Source: a virus
Virus record (IMG/VR): IMGVR_UViG_3300008113_000012
Coordinates: 44,456 to 108,455 of that record
Direction: 5' to 3' (one strand)
DNA length: 64,000 nt
In this document: in pieces, positions 31,001-36,129 of the stretch
How positions within the stretch are numbered: position 1 is the stretch's first letter
Layout of the letters: the number at the start of each line of letters is the position of its first letter
Notes under the pieces: generated by a model
The model's input: the letters and a program-made list of their open reading frames with translations, nothing else
Databases searched by the model: none
What the model was told of the DNA's origin: nothing
Position numbers and translations under genes: made by a program

Positions 31001-32494
31001 AAAATTAGCTATGCTCAAGGATTATTTGTAGCAGTTGCTACAGGTAGTACAGTGTGTGCAACCAGCCAAGATGGTATCAATTGGGTAGAAAGAACAATGC
31101 CTGGCGCATCTTCTAATTGGAGTGGACTAGCATTTGGTAACACTAGCAGCAATCCGTTGTGGGTAGCAGTAACTACAACTTCAGGAACAGTGGCAGCTTC
31201 TCTAAATACTGGAGCAAGAGCACTGGCTCGTATGAGAGTAGTTAACGGTACAATTTTCGAAGTTAGAATGGTTGAACCGGGTAGTGCATATCCAAAAGGA
31301 ACTGTGACTGCTACTACGGCTACTACTAACATTATCAGTGTTGATAACACAGAAAATCTAGTGGCTAATCAACCAGTTATCTTCTCAAGTTGCGACACTG
31401 GCGGGCTAGTAACTGAAAAACTATATTACGTGATTGGTGCTAGTATTGTAACTAATACCAGCTTTCAAGTCAGCCTTGTTGCTGGCAGCGGAACTCCAGT
31501 TGTGCTAGTAACTACTACGGGACTAACTGGCAAGTATAGAGCAGGTGCAATAACTACACAATTTGATCCTAACAAGGTTGTTACAGCAGCATTGAATCCA
31601 AGAGCAGGTGACGGCGCCCTAGCTAATCCAAGTTTTAGCAGTAGAGGTACTGCGTACACTGTTGGTACAACAGTTGCTAACGGTGATGGCTCTGCTAACT
31701 TATATCAACCAAGTACATTTATTGCAGTCAGAAACTTATATGCAGTTCCTCAAGCAGGATCAAACGTGGTGTTTGGATCAATTCCAGGTGTATGGTATAA
31801 GCTAGTAGCTGTTACTAATGTGCTCGGTGATCCAGGTGACTATACCGGTACATTCCAGATTAGTCCTGCAATCAGTGTGCTACAAGCACCTATTGACGGA
31901 GACAGTATAACTACTACAATCAAGTACAGTCAAGTTCGTTTAACTGGACACGATTTCTTGTATATAGGTACTGGTAATCAAGCAGACACTAACTACCCAT
32001 TTGTTAATCCAGCAAACGCTGATATTAACAAGCAAACAGTTGCTAGTGGTGGCGGACGAGTGTTCTTTACATCAACTGACCAAGACGGTAACTTTAACGT
32101 TGGCGGATTGTTTGGAGTACAACAGTCAACTGGTACTGCTACACTAAACGCTGATGCGTTTAACTTGTCAGGATTGCAGAGCTTGCAGTTAGGATCGTTA
32201 AATATTGGTACAGGAAGTGCAATTATTAATCAGTTTAGTACAGACCCGTTCTTTACTGCTGATAGCGATAACATTGTTCCTACACAAAGGGCAATTAAAG
32301 CATATATTACAGCACAAATTGGTGGCGGTCAGAGCTCATTAAACGTAAATACACTAACGGCAGGTGTTGTGTATATTGCGAATAACTCAATCTCAACTAC
32401 ATCAGGCGGACAGTTAAATATAAAGTCAAAGATGAATTTCACAGGTGGTATTGACGGGGCACCCGTTGCACTTGGATTCTTCTTCCAAAGATAA
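22073..32494 (+). CDS. Giant modular tail/adhesin protein (3473 aa)
   Basis: Longest gene of the window and a paralogue of the 13823 gene. N-terminus: six to seven chitin-binding-like modules (WNGDWASGTYYNPGAVVKYG type). A pectin-lyase-like core is split: first half to about residue 840 (VVGDELRSTV), second half from about 2100 (MFYVSNGTGLRNCTLAGLSG, GGRIRATNGNSSYGSFGVIA). Between them lie seven tandem helical modules, besides one copy before the split, each with the core C.RDVGY.VDA..YD...GGN. Two beta units of the VFSG type are inserted among them. Then come GSGYT..PT.T motifs, a propeller-like YGNG.FV.I repeat region (about 2530-3040) and the knob STDQDGNFNVGGLFGVQQST. Ends GFFFQR, like FFFQK near the end of the paralogue. 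Probably a receptor-binding or polysaccharide-contacting tail appendage; enzyme activity not demonstrable. Confidence 0.72.
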   Translation: MAEFKLGRIRFVWKGQWTVGTPYLIDDVVSNGGKSYICVVNHTASSLFDTDLDFTPTKWNIVADGTQWNGDWASGTYYNPGAVVKYGAVVYICATGHTSATYIAPTYLGLEDDLEKWEVFATSFEWKSNWATSTRYKLNDFVVYGGTTYVCTEGHVSAATATLGLEDDSDKWDIFNQGVTYLGDWNDASIRYKENDVVKYGANLWICVDYHTSEDPFDETKWDIFVNGFEFESSWNNSTEYQQGDVVTYGGYSYIAKTININKQPTSNLADWSVYTTGFSFTGEWDVATNYKIGSVIRYGAYTYVSKVDNLGQTPTNTTYWDLLNNGFRWTSTPETYLAVASVGATGLGQGAKFDVTRSNTVYTVTIASGFPGTDYAVGDKVKILGSLVGGTTQANDITLTVTGITGGGSTGPLSTFTWTGAAISWAVDVSYLLGDIVSFSANSYICIDPHLSSLLNRPDADTVGDYWNLLTAGAEYNVLLETGDLVYYGANGPTRLPVGINGQVLRSQDGFPIWANYGLINNLVYVGPLGRDVAYPAAGATIDQPWKTVKFATKQIEEGYLYPNARTLLAKNKQFIMKEITNWVIYTYTVDITESTALTDVFTCASTANLTANMPIEFSGTLGGVTAGQKYYVKTVVSSTTFTISEALGGTLKQLTDATGSMTGTLSYDSDFCERDVGLIVEALKHDIAHGGNSKITLAAKAYYTPAGNAYINSNFGTQKIQTIAAYNYLTTLVVNVLNNEPWRNYQAFNGITNGITQVVDESLPVEAGVTTTVGALMSIITTGINVGNATAIPAPIYPNTTISVKTGTFAEVLPMVISPFTAVVGDELRSTVIQPALANDLLVNDKPKATSALTRISNIVSDVIQNVEITPTSGNTETQLYVGGYAGNSTTTTAVGTKTAIVSAILSGGLGSVPSTVLIDPTGYDAGFENARRLIVLNKAFLQAEIAAYMTVNYNTLWNTTLTAPQRAAWSTEVGYLVDALAYDLTYGGNLESIVTARLYYPSGVFAAHLGVKAAAIAIYSRLVAIINFIAVGDNSPSSWTKSVGNALNQDDSLPHGSVNAGVFAEDRVQEIYTSIDTEDLPLTVEPSITWVTGGLVDAKNAIQSLKAGIQAGAIEYINTNYPTLVYDTAAHAIDVGYLVDAVAYDIMFGANFRSIRVGMLYFRGTASTELSVSTDLPELLDTVTYVDIAIKQITNGQVGSVGSELAVSRAIASADVIYDIVASGLGAVPSLVLPDPVGYDINYSRARAQIVQNYAFIKAEIAAFLNLNYNAVWVSLGATGQAGCARDIGYILDGVRYDITYGGNTQSLIVGSAYYSNYDSTIDLGEIAATVAAYARIKTIIGQIAQAQAVTITPGNAVSQVGVGVSGGNAASATFAQDRVQDVIDWINNGDANATIAPDTTWATSAIETAFAALQDKKTEIVADVTWWVYKNYQDVNFNEELCARDTGYMVDAISYDVAFGSNFAAITAGRALQRATVSATVVTTTQRQAELGAINFLKYKAKTVAATGAVAQTKAIISDVIATINGGSIPRLQWNNPSTITSAYAAATVLLRDNKAFIQAEITAWIDVQIGLGTSGFVGLEFSRAACERDVGLIVEALVYDLTYGYGVGNIGKIATLIAGKAYYSALTGALEIDSGDTTATVAAYNRLKSVAQSVVQDNAVTPSAGNTVSQVRAASGQTVGSGATATSVGTLVDVITNIITNGLTTGVPTITITAVAGGTTFTSGTHNLAVGDVVIPQATGNGLVSGTRYYVASTPLGTTFTLAAYQGGAAITTFTNGTGLTILAEINNLPSTSWVIAGLVTQRNNLQATKATIKNQITAYIETNFPTLSYDSATCERDIGLIIDYIAYDMMFDSNYLTITSARSYFRAQAELVLGGQKEATVASFRYLKTLLLTAVDGDTTATRRLKVLMDIIIDTMVNGTGSTAEVVGTVTYKNDVGMFTGAEVLRLNKNFLAEEATAWIKQNFSGTVTSVTASSDLYTSSAAHNLKVGDPVVFSGTAIAGSGITVGTTYFVLTTPSATTLTITNAQNGTTPVNVTADGTGSMIVRYSFDEVLFAKDIEEYIEGIVYDLGYTGNYKTLRVAELYNNTVSGSQTANMFYVSNGTGLRNCTLAGLSGTLTESNDFGTKRPTAGAYVALNPGFGPNDSNVWVQQRSHYSQNVTMFGVGCSGAKIDGAIHAGGNRSMVKNDFTTIISDGFGVWCTGANSLTELVSVFNYYGYAGYMAELGGRIRATNGNSSYGSFGVIAEGTDTYEQPIFAVVDNAGQQAVITETVVNSIAGTVSRLEFSNAGTNYTNVDIGVSGDGINATAIGDEFRDGAIFETRIIDLDDGQGFGGTNYINAINAAQSGDTASITIANSDVALSTAYPSMRIQITGGSGIGQYANILTYNNGTKVAQVIKDSFTALTVTTTTITNNLLTVASTATITPGQQIYLGGTANGVTANVLYYVRTANFSATQFSVSLTGAAGTAVTISANGAVSIPLYAAGWDHVIPGTTIVAGLDLTSSYIIEPRISYTAPGYTATSRTIPSAAYKAVAYGTGRYVAVGSSGTTTAYSLNGKAWTAGGALGASASWTDIVFGGGQGAVATAQVGGLGGAGAVLSVTMGAVNSVGDPGIDQVVSVQIVDGGYNYTTPPSIIFTGTGLGAAATCTVLNGKIDSVTIVTNGSGYTVAPTATAVSSRITKMDISTWGRGYTAAPSVSLTAPFTATAWTSGGAATAGTYYSYVNTVGLDNITNFYLAGASGTFSAAAPTFQTGTGASGIYGVALTYVGTQARGTAVLSNTGVSSITINDPGFGYTTTPTITIIDPLAKFVAIATGSTTSSYLPASSAVGAAWIAGGALPTSTMVSLAYGNGFYVTVGGTSSASSSTTGTSWVPRTLPTLGAGTYSSVAYGNGYFVAISTGSNATAVSSSGTTWAAGGNLPSSTTWTSVAYGNGRFVAIANGPSRTVAYSINNGTTWAAASPGLPSSQAWSKISYAQGLFVAVATGSTVCATSQDGINWVERTMPGASSNWSGLAFGNTSSNPLWVAVTTTSGTVAASLNTGARALARMRVVNGTIFEVRMVEPGSAYPKGTVTATTATTNIISVDNTENLVANQPVIFSSCDTGGLVTEKLYYVIGASIVTNTSFQVSLVAGSGTPVVLVTTTGLTGKYRAGAITTQFDPNKVVTAALNPRAGDGALANPSFSSRGTAYTVGTTVANGDGSANLYQPSTFIAVRNLYAVPQAGSNVVFGSIPGVWYKLVAVTNVLGDPGDYTGTFQISPAISVLQAPIDGDSITTTIKYSQVRLTGHDFLYIGTGNQADTNYPFVNPANADINKQTVASGGGRVFFTSTDQDGNFNVGGLFGVQQSTGTATLNADAFNLSGLQSLQLGSLNIGTGSAIINQFSTDPFFTADSDNIVPTQRAIKAYITAQIGGGQSSLNVNTLTAGVVYIANNSISTTSGGQLNIKSKMNFTGGIDGAPVALGFFFQR
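23780..28345 (+). repeat. Eight copies of a ~150-residue helical module
   Basis: The conserved core with pattern RD.GY.VDA..YD...G.N is found near 24092, 24994, 25478, 25931, 26410, 26847, 27592 and 28253. Middle spacings are 440-480 bp, giving a unit of about 150 residues that contains NKAFL.AEI.A.....Y upstream and V.AY.RLK.I downstream of the core. The 13823 paralogue has one copy. The larger spacings hold inserted beta units. Divergence between copies is high, so this is an old amplification. Confidence 0.8.
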
Positions 32495-32509
32495 TTCGGA
32501 GAAATAAAA

Positions 32510-32836
32510 ATGGCATCAGGAAGATTAGGAAACGTAGCAATTTTAGCGGTACAAAGTCCGCCACAAACAGTGTATACTACTCCAACAGGATTTTACACAG
32601 TATGTAATGTGACTATTGTCAATAGAAATACCACTGCTGTGAGAATTCGATTGGCAATGGCGTCGGCAGGCACACCAACTGTGCAGGAGTGGATAGAATA
32701 CGATACAATTATCATCCCAAACGGTGTATTTGAGCGTACTGGACTTGTACTACAAGCCGGACTAAATATAGTAGTATATTCGGACACAGCCAACTTAGGT
32801 TGCACAGTGTACGGAATTGAAACTTCAACAACCTAA
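32510..32836 (+). CDS. Small beta-sandwich virion protein (108 aa), family member C
   Basis: Third member of the family at 2787 and 13087. It opens MASGRLGNVAILAVQSPPQT and contains VCNVTIVNRNTTAVRIRLAM, an IIPNGVFERTGLVLQAG turn and a terminal beta strand. Like the others it directly follows a fibre gene (15-nt gap, GGAGAAATAAAA upstream of the ATG). The family probably forms small beta-sandwich subunits at fibre ends or joints. Function not established. Confidence 0.55.
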   Translation: MASGRLGNVAILAVQSPPQTVYTTPTGFYTVCNVTIVNRNTTAVRIRLAMASAGTPTVQEWIEYDTIIIPNGVFERTGLVLQAGLNIVVYSDTANLGCTVYGIETSTT

Positions 32837-32852
32837 TTAGTAGAGATAACAG

Positions 32853-33548
32853 ATGGCACGTTTTAATAGTAAACAATCGATTATATCAGTAACCGGCACA
32901 ACTACGTTAACCTACGTTCTTGACGGGGCAGCAATAGTGATGACAGGAAGTTCTGGTTATGCGTTAACCTTAGCAGGTCCTGCCGCGTTTTCAGGCACAA
33001 CACAAACTATCTGGAACAACACTGCCAGCGGCGATGTTACTATAACTACCGCATCCGGCCAATTTGTCGGATACGGAGCAAGTGCTTCATTATCAATAAC
33101 ACTGCCGTTGAATAATGTTATTAGAATAATTTCAGACGGTACAAATTATTTTATTGCTAAAAGTTCATATGTTGACGACATACAGACATTAAAAACTACC
33201 TTTAACTTGGCTAACGCAACTGCTACTACTATTAACTTTGGTGGCGCAGCAACTTCTGTTCGTATTGGTGCAAGCACTGGTACTTCAGTTGTTAAAAATC
33301 AATTGATTGTTGTAGGAAGACAAACAAACATAACTGCTACAAGAGCATCGGGCGATTACACGTATGACGGTACTGGCAAGATAACTAATTTTGTATTTGG
33401 TAACAAAACAACCAGTGCTATTACCTATGACGGACTGGGTAGAATTAGCGGATTTACAGAAACAATCGTAGACGCAAATGGTAGTGGTACATATACTGTA
33501 ACAAGAACTGTTACATATACTGCTCGTAATGATCCTATCATAGCTTAA
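32853..33548 (+). CDS. Short fibre protein with YD-like repeats (231 aa)
   Basis: The first 110 residues are a beta-rich domain with VTGTTTLTYVLDGAAIVMTG and a DGTNYFIAKSS strand, typical of carbohydrate-proximal fibre domains. A linker (DDIQTLKTTFNLANATATTI) resembles trimeric shaft sequence. The C-terminal 60 residues contain YDGTGKITNF and ITYDGLGRISGFTE, which look like YD/RHS repeats, where Y-D-x-x-G-R/K-hydrophobic repeats build a beta sheet. It lies just before the cysteine-rich gene and probably belongs to the same fibre assembly. RHS homology rests on two repeats only, so it is tentative. Confidence 0.5.
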   Translation: MARFNSKQSIISVTGTTTLTYVLDGAAIVMTGSSGYALTLAGPAAFSGTTQTIWNNTASGDVTITTASGQFVGYGASASLSITLPLNNVIRIISDGTNYFIAKSSYVDDIQTLKTTFNLANATATTINFGGAATSVRIGASTGTSVVKNQLIVVGRQTNITATRASGDYTYDGTGKITNFVFGNKTTSAITYDGLGRISGFTETIVDANGSGTYTVTRTVTYTARNDPIIA

Positions 33549-33567
33549 TGAATAAAGAGGAAGATAA

Positions 33568-34470
33568 ATGGATGTCTTAACAAATAATCGAATACAAGTT
33601 GCAAACTGTAATATTGCAGGACTAACAACGTGTATAGGAAATACAAATACATGTGTAGGTAACGTACTTACATGTGTACAAGGTACTAACACCAGTCTTA
33701 GTAATACTAACACCTGTGTTGGTAACGTGCTAGGTTGCGTACAAAGTGCTAACAGTAATATTGGCGGATTGCAAACATGTATTCAAAATACCAACACTTG
33801 CAATAGTAATCAGCAAACATGTTTAACTAACATTTGGACCTGCGCCAACTCTCTGTGCGCATGTTTAGCAGGTAAATCAACAGGTACACTAGGCTACGAA
33901 CTAATTTCTGGTTGCTCTGGTAACTATGGTTGTATGTGTGTTGCAAGGCCAGGCAAATTCCAGCACTATGTAATTATGGGATCAGCATGTTGCTGGACAC
34001 ATTATTGCTCGCACATGACTATTGGATTTTACGGAGCCTGCAGTCAAGGCTGTTCAGCTAATAACGCAGGTAGTTGGTGCTGTAATCAGTGCTCATGCGG
34101 TATTATTTACAATTCAAAATGTAACAACGGTTCATATCAATACGGTTGTGCAGGAAACTTAGCATGGATTTTTGGATGTACTGGCGGATGTTATACTGCC
34201 TGTTCAGGCTGTAACTTTACATGGGTTATGGAAGTGATGCCTAATAATATTTGTGCATATGATAGAGCATTTAGATACCACATGAAAAGATCACAAGGCG
34301 GCGGGAACTATATGTGCTGTACTGGTATTGAAAATGCAGGACATTCACAGAACTGTTGCGGTGCTGACCCAACTTGTATGCAATACATATGCTTCTCTAA
34401 CCCAAGTGCTGTATGTTCTTTGGGATGTGCAAATATTGCTATATTTGGTGTACATCGTCTTGCTTGTTAA
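33568..34470 (+). CDS. Extremely cysteine-rich fibre-tip candidate (300 aa, 40 Cys)
   Basis: Forty of 300 residues are cysteine, against almost none in neighbouring fibres. Residues 14-99 form a heptad pattern: cysteines at 22, 29, 36, 50, 57, 71, 78, 85, 92 and 99 are exactly seven apart (Ser43 and Asn64 fill the two gaps), with Ile/Val/Leu at the next position, as expected for a trimeric coiled coil or similar fibre with stacked cysteines. The C-terminal 200 residues look like a compact beta domain (FQHYVIMGSACCWTHYCSH, NFTWVMEVMPNNICAYDRAF) with several CC pairs. The start is supported by AGAGGAAG. A likely fibre chaperone follows, so the gene sits where T4 encodes its distal fibre adhesin. 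No known family was recognised; metal binding is an alternative to disulfides. Confidence 0.65.
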   Translation: MDVLTNNRIQVANCNIAGLTTCIGNTNTCVGNVLTCVQGTNTSLSNTNTCVGNVLGCVQSANSNIGGLQTCIQNTNTCNSNQQTCLTNIWTCANSLCACLAGKSTGTLGYELISGCSGNYGCMCVARPGKFQHYVIMGSACCWTHYCSHMTIGFYGACSQGCSANNAGSWCCNQCSCGIIYNSKCNNGSYQYGCAGNLAWIFGCTGGCYTACSGCNFTWVMEVMPNNICAYDRAFRYHMKRSQGGGNYMCCTGIENAGHSQNCCGADPTCMQYICFSNPSAVCSLGCANIAIFGVHRLAC

Positions 34471-34488
34471 TTAATATCGGAAATTAAA

Positions 34489-34962
34489 ATGGATAAATCA
34501 GAATTTTATAAACTTTGGCACACTAGGCAAGAAGGTGCCGTGCTTAACGAGTACGGGTTCCCTCCAGTGTTATGGCTAGCACAACCAATAACAACTGAAG
34601 AACAATGGACTGATTTTCTCAATCTAGAAATGGAGCCAGTAGAGTTTGCAAAGTTAGATAAAGATGCTGCTGACATGCTTGGAATACCGTTTGTTCTTCC
34701 TCACGTGTTAGTAAGAAAATATCCTGAACCAACAGATCAACTTGACGGGATTTACAAAGCATTATTAGCAATTAAAGAATCTGGAATTGATATAGGCACA
34801 GCTGGAACTGAATATTTAGATAGCATAACTGCTGTTAAAACGTCAGTTCCTAAAACTTATGCACTTCCAGAGGCACCAGATCCTACTATGGGGGTTGAAA
34901 CTGAAGTACTTCCAGAAGAGACTTTACCAGAATTTCCACCGGACTATGAGCCACCAGCATAA
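34489..34962 (+). CDS. Putative tail-fibre assembly chaperone (157 aa)
   Basis: Residues about 78-112 (VRKYPEPTDQLDGIYKALLAIKESG) contain the YP...DQLD...KA motif common in phage tail-fibre assembly and XkdW-like proteins, here quoted only in part. The remainder is acidic and ends in a Pro/Glu-rich tail (EETLPEFPPDYEPPA). Such genes normally follow the adhesin they help fold, which matches the position behind the cysteine-rich gene. It is cytosolic, with no signal or membrane segment. The assignment rests on motif and position, so it is moderately secure. Confidence 0.5.
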   Translation: MDKSEFYKLWHTRQEGAVLNEYGFPPVLWLAQPITTEEQWTDFLNLEMEPVEFAKLDKDAADMLGIPFVLPHVLVRKYPEPTDQLDGIYKALLAIKESGIDIGTAGTEYLDSITAVKTSVPKTYALPEAPDPTMGVETEVLPEETLPEFPPDYEPPA

Positions 34963-34987
34963 TATCACAATTATATTAGACTAATTT

Positions 34988-35027
34988 GTACCCACATAAA
35001 TAGAAGCAAGAACTATTATGTGGGTAC
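34988..35027 (+). promoter_or_regulatory. Hairpin covering the translation start region of the glycosyltransferase gene
   Basis: The 5' arm GTACCCACATAAATAG (34988-35003) pairs with CTATTATGTGGGTAC (35013-35027), 15 bp with one bulged A and a 9-nt loop. It ends three bases before the ATG at 35031, so the ribosome-binding region is inside the 3' arm. A late promoter octamer lies in the 5' arm and its predicted start (35008) falls in the loop. Transcripts reading in from the fibre genes would carry the full hairpin; late transcripts starting here would not. Confidence 0.75.
34995..35002 (+). promoter_or_regulatory. Late promoter CATAAATA embedded in the hairpin
   Basis: Seven of eight positions match TATAAATA. 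Placing the octamer at -13 to -6 puts the first transcribed base at 35008, the middle of the hairpin loop, 23 nt before the ATG. Confidence 0.65.
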
Positions 35028-35030
35028 TTT

Positions 35031-36119
35031 ATGAATAAACCAACCAAAAAAGCATTTGTTATAAACGGAGGAGTCGGCCGCGTTCTTTGCGCTATTCCTG
35101 CATTAGAACACTATGCAAAGCTAAACAATAATGAATTAATTGTTGTAGCAGAAGCCTGGTCAGAGTTATTTCTATCAAGTAAAATTTTAAGAGACAAAGT
35201 TTATCTATTAACTGATAAAAATCTTTTTAATATTTTAAAAGATTACGAAATTATTTCTCCCGAACCGTATCGACTTAACGCATACTTTACTCAGAAAGTA
35301 AATTTAATACAAGCATTTGACATGCTAATTAATTACGATACTCCTCCTGAAAAAATTCCTGAAACTAAAAAATTCGATTTAGACATTGGAAAGTCAGATC
35401 AAATATTCGGATATACTTCAGTAGAAGAAGTAAAGAAATTATACAAAAAAGACAAAGTTATTGTATTTCAGCCTTTTGGTAGCGGAATAAAACAAAATGG
35501 ATCATTTCTATATGATGAAACTGGCAGGTCATTTGAGCCAAATGACGTTTACCAAATAATTAAAGAATTATCTAAAAATTATGCTATAATAATGTTTAGT
35601 AATTTTAATCCCTTTCCTGAAGGAGAACTTCCAGTAGTTGTACCTACTACTGTAAATCTTTTGCAATGGATGGGAGTTGTTAATGCAGCAGACTATTTTC
35701 TAGGTTGTGACTCAGTGGGACAACATTATGCCAATGCGCTAAACAAACCATCAACTGTTGTTATTGGATCTACTTATCCAGAGAATATTTCATATCCAGA
35801 TAATTCAAGATTTAAAATATTTGATCTAGGTAAAGATAGACGAAAGTATTCTCCTCTTAGAATAACTAATGATTTTGCAGTAGAACGCAATAATGAATCT
35901 TTAATGGTTTTAGATAAAGATCAGTTAAAATCAATTATTAAAAGTATTCAACATGTACTAGGTACAAAAAATAATTTTGTAGCAACACCGGAAACTAACA
36001 TATCTATACCTAATAATGCCTGCTGCCCGCCAAATACTCCAGAGTTCATGAAACCATCATTGCCAGCAACACCGGCACCATTAATAACAAATAATACACT
36101 AACTGAAATAAAAAAATAA
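35031..36119 (+). CDS. GT9-like (heptosyltransferase-type) glycosyltransferase (362 aa)
   Basis: The protein has the two-domain GT-B layout of ADP-heptose:LPS heptosyltransferases (CAZy GT9). Residues 9-25 (VINGGVGRVLCAIPALE) match the N-terminal GxGD-like phosphate-loop region, VFQPFGSGIKQNG near 145-157 begins the C-domain, and NAADYFLGCDSVGQHYANAL at about 218-237 with NKPSTVVIGSTYPENISYP corresponds to the D.G..H.A.A...P.V.L.G motif of the sugar-nucleotide site. It is cytosolic. The last ~45 residues (PNNACCPPNTPEFMKPS) are an unusual Pro/Cys-containing tail. First gene of a cassette with a carbamoyl- and a sulfotransferase, 11 nt apart. The donor sugar and acceptor cannot be read from sequence. 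Confidence 0.72.
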   Translation: MNKPTKKAFVINGGVGRVLCAIPALEHYAKLNNNELIVVAEAWSELFLSSKILRDKVYLLTDKNLFNILKDYEIISPEPYRLNAYFTQKVNLIQAFDMLINYDTPPEKIPETKKFDLDIGKSDQIFGYTSVEEVKKLYKKDKVIVFQPFGSGIKQNGSFLYDETGRSFEPNDVYQIIKELSKNYAIIMFSNFNPFPEGELPVVVPTTVNLLQWMGVVNAADYFLGCDSVGQHYANALNKPSTVVIGSTYPENISYPDNSRFKIFDLGKDRRKYSPLRITNDFAVERNNESLMVLDKDQLKSIIKSIQHVLGTKNNFVATPETNISIPNNACCPPNTPEFMKPSLPATPAPLITNNTLTEIKK

Positions 36120-36129
36120 AGGAAGTACA

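Noticed and set aside
33285-33713. Minus-strand 142-codon open frame across two structural genes
   Set aside because: It spans the junction of two plus-strand genes with good ribosome sites, and has Ser/Cys/Val-rich shadow composition.
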